Shown in pieces: positions 32,604 through 46,099 of a DNA stretch of 64,000 nt (the first letter of the stretch is position 1; the number at the start of each line of letters is the position of its first letter). This DNA comes from Phoma sp. XZ068 (Eukaryota; Ascomycota; Dothideomycetes; Pleosporales; Didymellaceae). Made by a program: the position numbers and the translations under genes. Under the pieces are notes generated by a model, which worked only from the letters and a program-made list of their open reading frames with translations, was not told the origin of the DNA and made no database searches. Location: assembly GCA_004835665.1 (NCBI GenBank), contig RBKR01000016.1, forward strand, positions 372,001-436,000. The letters are read 5' to 3'.

Positions 32604-35600
32604 ATGTCCAAGGACAAACGGCGGAGCATCTTCGGCAGCTCGCTCAGCGCCTTCACCAGCGCCCCGAAGAAGGACGAGTCGCAGCCCGCGAACCTGCTGC
32701 GGAAACGGCGGACCGCCTCGTTCCTGTCCACGCTGTCCGACGTGTCGGGCCACAGCGACAAGCAGACCATCGACGAGAACACCATTGCCGACGCCCCCGT
32801 CCCCGTCCCCGCCGCCCGACCACGACCGCAACTGCCCAATCGAGGCACCGGCAAGCGCGCCAGCTCCGTGTTTGGCTCGCTGAGGACCTCCAAGTACTTT
32901 GACGATGAGCCGCTCTCCGCCACCTCGACCCGCACCTCCATGGGCTTCGGCTTCGACTTCTCCATCGACGACACCCACAGCCGCCACGTCCTGCAGCATG
33001 GCGAGGTCCAGACGAGCAGCTCCATGTTCAGGAAGAAGAAGGAGTACCTGGTCCTGACCGAGACACACCTCATCCGGTTCAAGAGCCAGGCCAAGGCCTC
33101 GGACGCCTTCTCTGGGTAGGCTCCGTGGCTGTCCTGACCTGCTCTAGCCATGCTAACCACAACCAGCGTGCCCTCCCCATACAGCAGCAGCAACCGCGTA
33201 CCCACCTATCGACACAGCCAGAGCCCCTCGACCGGCTCAGCGCAGGAGGCTCAATCGCTCGCCTCGGACGCCTCGGGAGACCGTGACATGGGCACACCCC
33301 TCCGCCACATTGTTGCAGTCTTTCATGCTCCCGATGGAGGGCCGTATTTTGCACTGGATGTCTACTATCTGGACGACGAGACGAATCAGGCCTCCTCCAT
33401 GACCCTGCAATTCGGGGACCCGGACGAGATGCGCGCATGGATGTTCAAGATACGCCATGCCTCGAACAGCGCACGCTTGACCGACGCCAACCCTCTGTCT
33501 GCATACAACTCGCATCTCGCTGCTCGCGTCGTCGAAGCAGAGCGAGACTACGTGCCTCCACACTACGCCATATACAAGGTCGTCATACGGGAGCCGGGCA
33601 AAACGGCGTCGAGGGCATCATCGGATGACCTGAGCAAGCTTTCTGCTTCTATATGTTTTCTTGCCATCGGTGTGCACAAGGTACATTTGATTCCCTTGTT
33701 CAAGCCACCTTCTCAACGGTCGTCTAGTCCGTCGTTGGCTTCGCTCAATTCTCAATCCTCGCACGGTATCCTTGCACTCACCGACTGCCTTCTGAGCGAA
33801 GTAGATGACACCTTCCAATTGACGTTTAGGTAAGCCATTCCGCTCTTACTCTCGCCCTTGGCTAATCCTCCCAGAAAACCTTTGGAAAAACCCAAGACTT
33901 TTCACTTGGCGTCGCTTGCGTCTCACGATATTGCTGTCCGTCTTCGCCATGTGGAAGAAACCATGCGACCGGAGTGGGAATCACGACCATATCAATTCGT
34001 CGTTCCTGAGTCTGTGAGAGATGACATTCTCCAGCAGGCGCAGGTCCATGTGATGGACCAAGACTCTCTGGATCGTACGTTGATTGGATACTGCATCGCG
34101 TATGGTGTACAGCCCGAGAACATTAGCTACCAGATCACATACCCAGATGAAGACTCGCCACGATTCGAATTGCTCCGTCCAATTGGTTTGCGGCGCAACC
34201 AGTACACAGTGCACGAACTACTTGCCGTCATGCGAGCCCTTCGATACAACGAGACCTTTGCAGGCATTTCATTCAAAGATGTGCACCTCGACATCTTGAA
34301 CGGTTTGGTGGATGAATATGGTGTTGAGCATGTTTGCACAAAGACCAAGCGAGGGACGTATGCGCGTATGGACATCGAGGAACTGTCACGGTCATGCTTG
34401 CTCGTGCAAGAGATCCGAGCCCTGGCGCTAACCAACCGCAAGCTGCGACGCATGGATTTTTCAAATTGTATCAAGAAGAAACCCAAAGACTTTACAGAAG
34501 CGAAAACGAGTGCCAGAGATACTGGATGTGGTATAGTGGAAGCATTGTTTCCCCTATGCAAGTATCAAACCACAAATGTGGACTGGATTGCTCTAAATGG
34601 CATCCAGCTTGGGGAGACGGATTTAGATTACTTAGTAGCAGCGGCTGTGGAGCGAGCTTGCCATTTGCGGGCACTTGAACTGAGCCGTTGCGGTCTGACG
34701 GATCGTGCTTTGTCTCTTGTTTTGGATTCTCTGCGACCCCAAGAGAACACACTAGAGGCACTCAACCTCTCCTCGAATCCCTTTCGGCTTTCACCTACGT
34801 TATTCGACTCGCAGATTGGTTGTTTTGCATACCTCACCAAGTTGGACTTGTCGCATGTTGCACGAACATCTGGTCCAGAACCACTGATATCTGTCGAAAC
34901 ACTCAACGTGATGAGACTGCAAGAACTGAGTTGGAGCGGGACATCGTTGAATGCTGCGACCATTGATGCGATCGCAAGGTAAGTTGGCATGATTTCTCAG
35001 CGCAGCAGTCACTGACACCATTAGTTACCTCGTCAACACGAAACAGTCCAAGGGGCTTCGAGAGCTGAAAGTAGACCACTGCTACATAACAGGAAAGGAC
35101 GTCGCGTACTTGCTGCAATCTATGACAGAAGTGCCAGGCAAGGCCCGAGATCTGCACTTGGATGTCAGCGAGAATTACATCGAGAAAGATCTCAAAAGAC
35201 TAACCAAGGCTATTGCCGCCGGCTATGCTCCGACACATCTTACGATTCGGCTACTTGAATTTGAGGAGGAAGAAGACTTCCGCAAAATGATTCTGGCGTT
35301 GGCACAGAACAACACAATCCGCCAACTTGATATCTCTCGTGCTTCATTACCAAGCGATGCTTCAGAGGAGACGTGTCAGGCGCTAGAAAAGATGTTCTCC
35401 GACAACAGAACACTTGAATGGCTTGACATGTCTGGAGAAGACTCAAGGCTCGAGACTACGAAGCTTGGCGTTGGGGTCAACAGAGCTTTGCGAGGGCTGC
35501 AGAACAACGAATCCCTGCGCGTCTTGTACATCAGATGTAAGATTTGTATCCTCCCTTCCGTCGCAATGCTAACTTGCCACAGACCAAAAGCTTGGGTTAC

Positions 35601-36451
35601 AAGGCGCAAGCACCCTCGCTGACGTGCTCAAAACCAACAAAACTTTGCAGTATCTCTATTGCGAAATGAACGATATCGCACTCAACGGCTTCACTGATCT
35701 AGTTAACGCGCTCCATCGCAATACTACACTTCTACACCTTCCAACGATGCACGAGTCTCGCCAGATGGCACTCAAGCGAACAGAAGATCAAGTGAAGCAG
35801 ATGCGCGACGATGCATCAATCCACACGTCCTCTAAGCCTGCTTCCGTTCGCAGTAAGCTCGCAAGTAAAGCTAGCAAAGTCACCTCCAAGACCGGCCGGG
35901 ACCGTGGGCCGTCCATTGGCCTCTCTGATCAGGATATCAAAGCCGCATTGGGCCTTGTAGACGAAAGCTGGTCACGCCAAGAGTATCGACTACAGCAGTA
36001 TCTCCAACGCAACCACAACATCGCAAACGGCATTCCCGTCTCCATGGACGTCGGCGACGAAGACTTCGAGCGCGATCGACCAGACACCGCATCCAGCCTC
36101 AGCAAGATCATTGAGAAAGTCAAAATCGACAGCACTCCCACTGCGGAGAAAGAGTTTCAACTAAGCGCTCCCAATTCAGGCTCCCTTTACGAATCACCCG
36201 ATAGCACACCAAGCAGTACGCCGGGTCTCCGCATGGCAAAAACGAGGCATTTGCATGCGCCAAAGGTCGACTACTTCGCCAGCAGTTTCACGAGTCCAGA
36301 TGGAACCCCAAATGGGACACCGACGGCTGAGAAGGATATCCAGATCGAAAGGACACTTGGAAAGCAAAGGCTTAGTCTCAACTACGATGTGACGAGCCTG
36401 GAGAAGGAGATTGAGATGAGTTTCTCCCAAAACCGCGACGCATTTCCTTAG
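32604..36451 (+). CDS. Large PH-like plus leucine-rich-repeat protein
   Basis: Join(32604..33115, 33167..33829, 33875..34979, 35026..35536, 35583..36451), 1219 residues; the four introns are 45-51 nt and all keep phase. Residues 1-120 are Ser/Arg-rich. A split PH-like domain follows: VLQHGEVQTSSSMFRKKKEY and LVLTETHLIRFKSQAKA before the first intron, then DVYYLDDETNQASSMTLQFG and EMRAWMFKIRHAS after it. Residues 450-1010 contain leucine-rich repeats of the RNase-inhibitor kind, for example LRALELSRCGLTDRALSLVL, LEALNLSSNPFRLSP, LRELKVDHCYITGKDVAYLL and LQYLYCEMNDIALNGFTDLV. The C-terminus is disordered with repeated S/T-P sites (PDSTPSSTPG, PDGTPNGTPTAEKD). PH plus LRR resembles CARMIL-type actin-capping regulators, and a cortical or membrane-linked scaffold is plausible, but this is inference. 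I know only uncharacterised fungal homologues. Confidence 0.88.
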
Positions 36452-37195
36452 CAGCGAGGCGGCTGTTTTGAATTTTCATTTCGCACACGCTCGGTTCAGC
36501 GTTCATAGTTCAGGCGTACTTGTACAATCTTCTGCATAATTGGCGTTGCATTTGCATGGTATTTGGGAGGTTTGGTCAATCATCACACGTTTGTATATAA
36601 AGGCGCTTCTAGTTGTCGAGCAACAATTTTTGAGCCAAAGCACACCTACGATTTAACCAGTCAATGCTACATTAAAAATTGGATGCCCTTTTCTGCTCGA
36701 AATTTTACGGTTGTGGCATAACGTTCAGATAGCCTTACGAAGAGTTCGAACATCCTTACATGGCCGTCGGATTGACGCGAGGATGTAAACACGAGAAAAT
36801 TCATGACAAAAGATCACGTTCTGATAATGCTCTCAGACTTAGTCCACACAATGTATATAGCCCAGACTACCGCTTAGACAAATTTGATTCGGCCAGCGTG
36901 TTGCTGTGTTGCGCTCGTTGTGTCCAGCGACCATACATGGTTCAGAGATACGGAAGCTGCACGTGATTCGGCGACATCGGAGTTTGGTGCGGGTATGGAG
37001 AGAAGAGTGCCGCACTGCAGCCTTGTCGCTGACAAACCCCCGCGAGCTAAAGCCGAATTCGATGACGGAGCTCACGAAATGTCCGAGCTCCCCATCAAAG
37101 ATCCAACGACAAGGGCAAGACCGCAATTACGCCGCCCAATTCGCCCGCCGGTGACTCTGCGACAGAAAGCTGGCCGCGCGCATACGACACACTCA
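36452..37195. other. Intergenic between two plus-strand genes
   Basis: 744 bases with the 3' region of the PH-LRR gene and the promoter of the ABC transporter. TATATAAA lies at 36594-36601, too far from 37196 to be assigned to it. A frame open from 36884 runs into exon 1 of the transporter, but its upstream part lacks family features. Confidence 0.45.
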
Positions 37196-40100
37196 ATGCA
37201 GGGACAGCAAATTCCCTTCCTGCCCTCCTCCCCGCTCGAGCACGGCGCCGGTGTCAGCTACGGTTATCTTCAGGCATCGAAGCAGACTCGCCAGCCGCTA
37301 TGCGGTAACAGCGAGGGCTGGGGCCCAATCAGCCCCATTCGATTCGACTTCACGCCCTGTTTCCTCGATGTCTGGATTATGGTGGTTGCCGTATGGGGGA
37401 TTGTAGGAGGAGCTGGGGCGCTGTGGTATCTGTACAGGAAGTGCACGCCGCAGCCCGTTAAGCAGAATTGGCATTTTTACGCCAAACTGGTACGAGAGAA
37501 CCACAACCCGCAACTCATGTGCTCGGACGGTAGCTGACTACGTGTGCCCGCCAGATTATCCTCGGAGCCCTCATCGCCACGACTGCCGTGCAGGCGGCCC
37601 TGCAGATCGAGTACTTCACCGGCATCTGGGCGGGAGATTTCCGCTTCTGGACTACCGCCGTCACCATCGTCTCCCTCTTCGTCATCTTCTACATCCAGTA
37701 CATTGAGCACTGGCGCTCGCGCAACGCGAACGGTGTCGTCCTCTTCTACTGGCTCCTCTTCCTCATCGCAAACGGTGTGAAACTTCGCTCGCTCGTCTCC
37801 CAGAAACTGTACAAGGAGCATGTGGCATACTTCGCCGTCTTCACTGCTAGTGTTGGATTGGCCGCGGTAGAGTTTGCGCTGGAGTGGCTGGTGCAGAAGC
37901 GTTTGAGCGACTATGATGCGCTTGGTGACGATGATGAATGCCCCTACGAATACGCAGACGTCTTCTCCGTCCTCACATTTGGTTGGATGACGCCTATGAT
38001 GAAGCGCGGGTACAACCACTTCCTCACTCAGGACGACCTGTGGAATCTTCGCAAGCGCGACTCGACCAAGCATACCGCCGAGGTATTTGAAGAGAACTGG
38101 GCTTACGAGGTCGAATACAAGAAGAGTCCTTCGCTATGGATGGCCCTGTTCCGCTCGTTCGGTGGACCATACTTCCGCGGTGCATGCATCAAGACCGTCA
38201 GTGACTGCTTGAACTTCGTACAGCCACAACTGTTGAGGCTTCTGATCACCTTCGTCAAGTCGTACGAGACCGATCACCCGCAGCCTATTGCACGAGGCGC
38301 AGCCATCGCCCTCAGCATGTTCGCCGTATCGGTCTCGCAGACAGCCTGTCTTCACCAGTACTTCCAACGCTCTTTCGAGACTGGTATGCGTATCAAGTCT
38401 TGCTTGACCGCTGCCATCTACTCCAAGTCCACACGTCTTTCCAACGAGGGCCGAGCCACGAAATCGACTGGCGACATTGTCAACTACATGGCTGTTGACA
38501 CTCAGCGTCTCCAAGATCTTGCCCAGTACGGACAGCAGCTCTGGTCCGCTCCCTTCCAGATTGTGCTCTGCATGCTTTCTCTGTACCAGTTGCTCGGCGT
38601 AGCATGTTTCGCAGGAGTAGCAGTCATGATCATTATGATCCCCATCAACGGTATCATTGCACGTCTGATGAAGACACTACAGAAGGAGCAGATGAAGAAC
38701 AAGGACGCGCGTACCAAGTTGATTTCTGAGATTCTCAACAACATGAAGTCTATCAAACTCTACGCGTGGACGACTGCCTTTGCCAGCCGCCTGAATCACA
38801 TCCGCAACGATCAGGAACTCAAGACTTTACGCAAGATCGGTGCTACTCAAGCTTTCTCCACCTTTACGTGGTCGACTACCCCCTTCCTTGTCTCTTGCTC
38901 GACCTTCGGCGTGTTTGTCTGGACCCAAGACCATGCTCTGTCGACTGACATCGTTTTCCCCGCGCTGACACTGTTCAACCTCCTCACGTTCCCGCTCGCT
39001 ATCCTGCCCATGGTTATTACTGCGATTGTCGAAGCCAGTGTCGCCGTCAGCCGTATCACTAGCTATCTGACTGCCGATGAGCTCCAAGCCGATGCCGTTC
39101 GTCGTGAGCCCGCTGTTGAAGAGAATGGTGAAGAGTCAGTTCGCATCAGGGATGCGAGCTTTACCTGGGACAAGAACGCCGAACGTCGCACCCTTGAACA
39201 GATCAACTTCACAGCGCACAAGGGTGACCTTGCATGCATCGTCGGCCGCGTGGGTGCTGGAAAGTCATCGCTTCTACAGGCCGTACTTGGTGACATGTGG
39301 AAGATCAACGGCGAGGTTGTCCTTCACGGAAAGTCGGCCTATGTACCCCAGCAAGCCTGGGTGATGAACGCATCCGTTCGCGAGAATATCGTTTTCGGCC
39401 ACCGCTGGGACCCTCAGTTCTATGAAAAGACCGTTGCTGCCTGCGCTCTGCGTGATGATTTCGCCCAACTTCCGGATGGTGATCAAACCGAAGTTGGCGA
39501 GCGCGGTATTTCTTTGTCTGGTGGACAGAAGGCCCGTCTGACTCTTGCCCGTGCTGTGTATGCTCGCGCTGACGTTTACCTTCTCGACGACTGTTTGTCA
39601 GCTGTTGACCAGCACGTCGGACGTCATCTGATCAACAATGTCCTCGGCCCCAACGGTCTATTGGCTGGCAAAACTAGGATCCTTGCAACCAACTCCATCC
39701 CTGTGTTAGTGGAAGCCGATATGATTCTCCTCCTTCGCGAGGGCAAGATTCTTGAGAGAGGCAGCTACACCCAGCTCATGGCAATGAAGGGCGAGATCGC
39801 AAGCCTGATCAGAACATCGCAGAACGAAGACCAGAACGAGGACAGTGCCCCATCTGATAGCATCATGAGTGATGAAGAATCTACGGTCTATGGCGGCAGT
39901 CCGGCATCGGACGACGACCAGGACCGGGAAGAAGCCGAGGCTGCTCAAGAAGGCCAGTCCCATCTTGCTCCTCTAAGGACCGGTACCGGTACGGCCCGCA
40001 AACACAGCTTCGCGACCCTTCGTCGAGCCAGCACCGCCAGTTTCAAGGGTCCACGTGGCAAGAGTTCTGACGAAGAGAACGGTCTTAAGAGCAAGCAATC

Positions 40101-42309
40101 GAAAGAATTCTCGGAACAGGGCAAGGTCAAGTGGTCAGTCTATGGCGAGTATGCAAAGACTAGCAACCTGGTTGCAGTCGTCATATATTTAGCACTCCTT
40201 GCCGGCGCTCAAACAGCATCCATCGGTACGTGGCCCGCGATTGGCTCGTCACTTTTTCATCTCGAGAAGACAGACGCTAATGTTATGCAGGTGCAAGTGT
40301 CTGGCTCAAGCACTGGTCGGAAGAGAACCAGCGATACGGCGGCAACCCTCATGTGGGTAAGTATATCGGCATCTACTTCGCATTTGGTGTTGGATCTGCT
40401 GCCCTCGTGGTTGTGCAAACGCTCATTCTCTGGATCTTCTGCTCTATCGAGGTACGTGCATTAATGCCCTCAACGCCGCGCTATGCAAAACTAATGCAAA
40501 ACACAGGCCAGCCGCAAACTGCATGAGCGGATGGCATTTGCCATCTTCCGCTCTCCAATGAGCTTCTTCGAAACAACGCCTGCTGGACGCATCCTCAATC
40601 GATTCTCCAGGTACGTCCTTTCTCTTCCAAGACAATCTCTTATCCCAATCCCGTATGCCACGTCGATCATGCAACTTCTGCATACAGGTTCTGAAGTTGA
40701 TCTTTTGCCCATATTGATGTGTGCTGCTGCTGACAGACCCCGTTTAGTGACATCTACAAGGTCGATGAAGTACTAGCGTAAGTTCATCCTTGCACTGATA
40801 TATCCATGGATTGAATTCTGATGTATGCAGCCGAACGTTCAACATGCTGTTTGTGAATTCAGCTAGAGGTATGTGGCCGTCTTGGTATGCATTAGTGCTA
40901 CATTGACTAACACGAATGCGCAGCCATGTTCACCCTGGTCGTGATCTCCGCAGGAACCCCTATCTTCGTCACTGTCATCTTGCCGCTTGGCGCTCTGTAT
41001 CTGTACATACAGCGTTACTACCTGCGCACCTCGCGAGAGCTCAAGCGACTTGATAGCGTTAGTCGTAGCCCTATCTATGCGCATTTCCAGGAGTCGCTCA
41101 GCGGTATGAGCACCATCCGTGCGTACAACCAGCAGAAGCGTTTCGAGCTGGAGAACGAATGGCGCGTGGACGCAAATTTAAGGGCGTACTATCCTTCCAT
41201 CAGCGCCAATAGATGGTTGGCTGTGCGTCTAGAATTCCTCGGTTCCATAATTATCCTGGCCGCCGCTGGGTTCGCCATTATATCGGTTGCTAGTCACAGC
41301 GGGCTATCGGCCGGTATGGTTGGTCTGGCGATGTCTTATGCACTTCAGATTACCCAGTCTCTCAACTGGATCGTCAGACAGACCGTTGAGGTGGAGACTA
41401 ATATTGTCTCTGTGGAACGTGTGCTTGAGTATGCTGCCTTACCGAGCGAGGCGCCAGAAGTCATCTCCAAGAATCGACCGCCAATCAGCTGGCCCTCGCA
41501 AGGGGCTGTCTCGTTCAACAACTACAGTACCCGGTATCGGACAGGTCTCGATCTTGTTCTCAAGAACATCAATCTGCAAATCAAGCCAAACGAAAAGATT
41601 GGTGTTGTCGGTCGCACAGGGGCGGGCAAGAGCTCGCTTACGCTTGCATTGTTCCGCATCATTGAGCCGTCCGAGGGTCATGTGAGTATCGATAACTTGA
41701 ACACCAGCACAATCGGGCTCCTGGACTTGCGTAGACGGCTTGCAATCATCCCACAAGATGCAGCGCTCTTTGAGGGCACGGTGCGCGACAATCTTGATCC
41801 AGGGCATGTTCACGACGACACAGAGCTTTGGAGTGCATTGGAACACGCTCGTCTTAAGGAACATGTTGCGAGCATGCAGGGCAAGCTGGACGCGCAGATT
41901 CACGAAGGAGGTTCTAACCTCAGCGCTGGTCAACGTCAACTCATCTCTTTAGCGCGTGCCCTTCTCGCGCCCAGTAACATCCTCGTGCTGGACGAAGCTA
42001 CTGTAAGTTCTACCACTCCCAACCGCACCAACAACCTGTTGAATCGATGCTAATCTTCCCCAGGCTGCCGTCGATGTAGAGACTGACGCCATGCTTCAAA
42101 CCACTCTCAGGTCTAGCATGTTCAAGAACAGGACCATCATCACCATTGCACACCGCATCAACACCATTCTCGACAGCGATCGCATCATTGTGCTAGACCG
42201 GGGCACGGTGGCCGAGTTCGACAGCCCAGCGGAGCTCGTACGGAGGAAGGGCTTATTCTACGATCTGGTCAAGGAAGCGAATCTCCTGAGCAGCATCGAA
42301 GGGAATTAA
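37196..42309 (+). CDS. Ycf1-like ABCC (MRP-type) vacuolar transporter
   Basis: Eight exons, join(37196..37489, 37555..40225, 40291..40451, 40507..40610, 40748..40777, 40831..40868, 40924..42002, 42064..42309), 1540 residues; all junctions keep phase. An N-terminal membrane domain (TMD0) is followed by TMD1 and NBD1 (Walker A GRVGAGKSS 662-670, LSGGQ 752-756, Walker B VYLLDD 772-777). Then come an acidic Ser-rich linker, TMD2 and NBD2 (GRTGAGKSS 1329-1337, LSAGQ 1432-1436, ILVLDEAT 1452-1459). NBD1 has Asp where NBD2 has the catalytic Glu, the asymmetry usual in ABCC proteins. Length and order match Ycf1, which pumps glutathione conjugates and glutathione-metal complexes into the vacuole. The linker holds RKHSFATLRRASTASFK, with a PKA-type RRAS site at 921-924. 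Exons 5 and 6 are only 30 and 38 nt. Substrate is inferred from the subfamily. Confidence 0.94.
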
Positions 42310-45300
42310 TTACCTAGGCGTAGCAAGTGAGGTGTACGTAAATAAATAGGACAGAAGTGTCATTATATGCTGTATGTATAGAAAAGTAGTAAAAATCGTT
42401 GCTCTCTATACACACATCCACAGTCCTACAACACCAAACCCGCCCCCAAACGCGACCCGCAACAGACAACCTGGGCAGCAATGACGTGTGCGTTTCGACA
42501 CCCGCCTTCCTTGCAGCATCTCCTCCCGCCCGGCTTTCTGATCTCGATAGGTCACGGCTGGGTATCGCGGACGGATACCGGCTTCTCTTCCCCGCCAGCC
42601 ACGGCGCACGGAGGCACGCTTCGGGATTGCCCGCAGGACAACCAAAGTCTGACACGCGCTAGCGGCTGGGGACATCGCGTGGGACTTGGTCCTAGCGGTG
42701 TGTCATTGCATGCATGCATGCAAGCGTGGGCCGCTTTGGCTGTGTGTCGGCTTGCCATGATTATGGGAGGGCGTGTCGCTTGGAGTAGCAGCAGCATGGG
42801 CGTGTCGCTGCACGTGTTCCAACATTGCTTCTTCTTTCTTCTCCTACTTCCTCTTGGAGGCACTGTGTCTCTCGCTGCATGAAAAAGCTGCGTCTAAGGC
42901 GTGTGAAAGGGTAAGCGGTGGAGGTGGAGACTGCATGGAAATAGCATCGGGATGCTGGTGCCGCTGTGAGAGTGACGCATATGCATGTTGCACAACGAGG
43001 CGGGGTTGCAAAACAGTGCGCTGCACCATCATGGAAGATAGCATCTCCAGCGCAGCATCTTTCCATTGTGTGAGTGTGTGTGTGCAAGGACACTGGGATT
43101 GACTACTGTCAAGGTCGGTCATTCCAATGGCGAATCATCCAAGTACCATATACTCTCGGCGCGCGAAAGTTGACCATTGCGTGTATGTGCATGGAGATTT
43201 TTGCTCCTTTGTGGGCAATGTGTGGGTTTGTATGTTTGCTTTTTGTGATGAACTGTTCATCTGCGAGGTTCTCGAACCCGGTTTGGAGCAGGGTAAGCCT
43301 GGACTGTCACACCGATCTAGGCAGGATCGGAACAAGGACAGGGGCACTCCATTCTCATCGTCTGCACCGGCCTTCCCGTCCTTTGGGTGTGACGAGTGAT
43401 GTCTCTCTGATAGCACGGCAACGGTCCTGGGTTGACCTTGACAACAGATTCCCTGAAGTGGAGCTCGGAAATGACCCTAGAAGCATGAGCGAACCAGAGT
43501 TGTTGATGGGTTGCTTGTCATCGGTGTATAGTAAGACGGATTATAGGAGAGGGTGCTTCTGGGGTTTGACCCAAATCAATGTGCCATGATATGTTTCGAT
43601 AATGCCAGGACACGCGCGCGCATAAGATTCGAATATAGAAGCAGTACTCTGTGCATCTTAACACCCGCCACCGCCGCCTTTCCCACCGTTAAATCTCGTC
43701 GGAATATATGCGTATGCGCTGAAAATCCTCATCTCGTCATGCGTTGCACGAGAACCGTGCTGCGCACACCTTCTACCGGCCTTCCGCTGTGGACGGTGCA
43801 TGTCTTACCTGCCTCAGGTAGGAACGCCGAGTAGCCCAGCTGGCGGACCTGCGGCTGCCCTGACAGAGCTAAGCTGAAGCGTGCGTGCATACTGCCGGCA
43901 AAAACTGACATTGATCAATTACCCATGCCGAGCTCGTATCGCCTCGCGGTCGCGGCTACAACGACAACAACGGATTTGATATGTTGTGCGCGCAGATGTT
44001 ATGTCTGCTCTATTACCGAAATTGGACGATCTGTCCGCGGACTGAGGACGGAATTGGACCCAGATTGCTGATGCCCTCCACATCGGGAACATGTGTCCCG
44101 CGGCAGAAGCAGTCATGTAGCTGTCTCGTCTGGTGTGGGGAACAATCCGCCCAAAGTTGGAGTTCAGAGAACGTTAGCAGCGACGATGTATAGTGAGTTG
44201 CACAGAAACAGCACAATCCTCCCGAAGACATACTTCGTAATGTGGCCGAGATTATGCCTCCACCTGCCAGCCATTTCAATAGCAACGTCTCTGCAGCTCC
44301 GCGTGTCCCCACATGTGCACACCACAAACGAGTGGTGGCTCCTAAGCGAGCGTCCAAATCGAGCGACTCACGTCGTACATTCACATATGTGGGCTGGACA
44401 CGGGGCGTGCTGTCCACGATCGATTGCCGTTCGATTGTCGAAATCTGAACCTGGACCGACGACCAGGATTTCGGTCGCGAACAGCGCTTACTTGTTCTTA
44501 AAGGCGCGACTCAGGCGAGCTCCGATTCTCGCCGCGTTTGTCATGTTCTGATTCGCCTATAACCCACGATGCTCATATGGCGTTTGATATGATGGTGGCG
44601 TAACGGGGGGAAGTGGTTACAGCCGTGAGTGGTGGTTGACATGTCAGTAGGGGTTGTGAGCGAGGGAGATCCTGGGCTCATGTTGCCGCCTGTGAGTAAC
44701 ATGAACATGGGCTGTCTTGTGAGTGGCATTGTCGACTGAACGCATAGTGAACGCATCTATCAATGGACGGACTGTTGTGTACCACCGTGCAATCTCGAGG
44801 AGCGGTGTATGTATCGGCGGCGCTCCAGGAGTTCTCTCCGTTCTGACGTGAGGAAGGGCCGTATCACCGTCCGATCGAATCGTTCCCGGCGCCAGGTTTG
44901 ATCCTCGCGAAGGACAGCGGACGGAGCGGGCCATAACGCATGTCTCAAGTTAAGCCCTGTCCACTGTGGACCCTCGCGGAGCTGCATTAGCGTGTATACA
45001 TCATGCGATCTAGTTGCGGAGAACGATATTCGTTTTCTCGTCGCGATCGCGTCCAAATCTCCTTCCTCGCGGCAGTCAATTCCCAAAGCGGCAAAGCCGT
45101 GGCTTACGGGGAGATCGGAATGCAAGTTTACTGCAGATCAAGACCCATCATCCCAGCATCCAAAAGCCGTTTCGCACAGGGCACTCAACGGCTGCCACTT
45201 CCTCCCTTCCGCGCAGCCTATTACCAGGTTGTTGATAGGATATTGCTAGTCTGTCGCGTCCCATGTAGTTTGGAGTCCCTGGCCGGCTGCAGGAGGCTGC

Positions 45301-46099
45301 TGAGCAGGGCTGCTGTTGTTGCGAAGGAGTGATGCCGCTGGTTGGCGCGGCGGCTACAATGGTAAAGACGAGGCCTGCTTTAAAAGACTACTGGTCCTTG
45401 CCTATAGGTTCGGATGTATCACTCCCTCCCATTCACCTCAGAAATTGCTCTCACCATCCGCACACTATCGGACCTTTCCAGCTCTCCGTCCCCCTTGACT
45501 CGCACCACATATTGACAGGTCTGGAGTCATTCGTGTGTACAACCTACGCTTTTCGATTACACTTGCCTTGGCGGCGGACGTTTACCTGTGTGCCTGGAAA
45601 AGTGCTTTGACGACTTTTGACAGACAGAAGCGAGCCCGCAACGACCTTCCGGATTCTCTTAGCCGTCAGCCTCCTGTCGAATTTGAGGTGTCTTCCCATC
45701 GGCTTCAACTTTCTCACCCGAAACCCTGAATTTCAATCTTGCAAGCAAGGACGTGCAAGTCGACTACGCATCCGCATCCTGACCGGACGCTCCTGATTGA
45801 GGTAAGCAATCAATGTCAGAACCTAAGCGAGCCACAGACTGGTGGCTACGCGACCATGCCCGAGTGTGCCTCGCCATGCATGATTCGAGGCTAACACCGA
45901 CCGACGGCATTATCATGGGCTGGTCGATAGTTGCAAACTGCAAGTTTCAGCTGCTAACGACTACTCAGGAACTCTCGCCCCGTGCCGTGTAGCGTACCAT
46001 CGCCCAACACTGTGTTGCATGCCATTGATCGACTAAGGCAGTCAACCCCATTGCGACGTCCCGCCGCTTGCCGTCCCCAAGCGATTAGGTGCGCGGCAC
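42310..46099. other. 3.8 kb without a supportable gene
   Basis: Open frames are short to medium, overlap on both strands and carry no recognisable domain. Simple sequence occurs at 42709-42722 (TGCATGCATGCATG) and 43072-43084 (TG-rich). No tRNA or transposon feature was seen. The right end should include the promoter of the DUF2841 gene. Confidence 0.4.

Noticed and set aside
32328..33068. 246-codon minus-strand frame
   Set aside because: It is opposite exon 1 of the PH-LRR gene, which has splice junctions and recognisable domains.
40355..40360. GTAAGT-like donor within exon 3 of the ABC transporter
   Set aside because: Reading through it gives HVGKYIGIYFAFGVGSAALV, a proper membrane helix of the family. 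Splicing there would remove it.
42709..42722. TGCA tandem repeat
   Set aside because: Short simple sequence only, three and a half units. No array or element around it.
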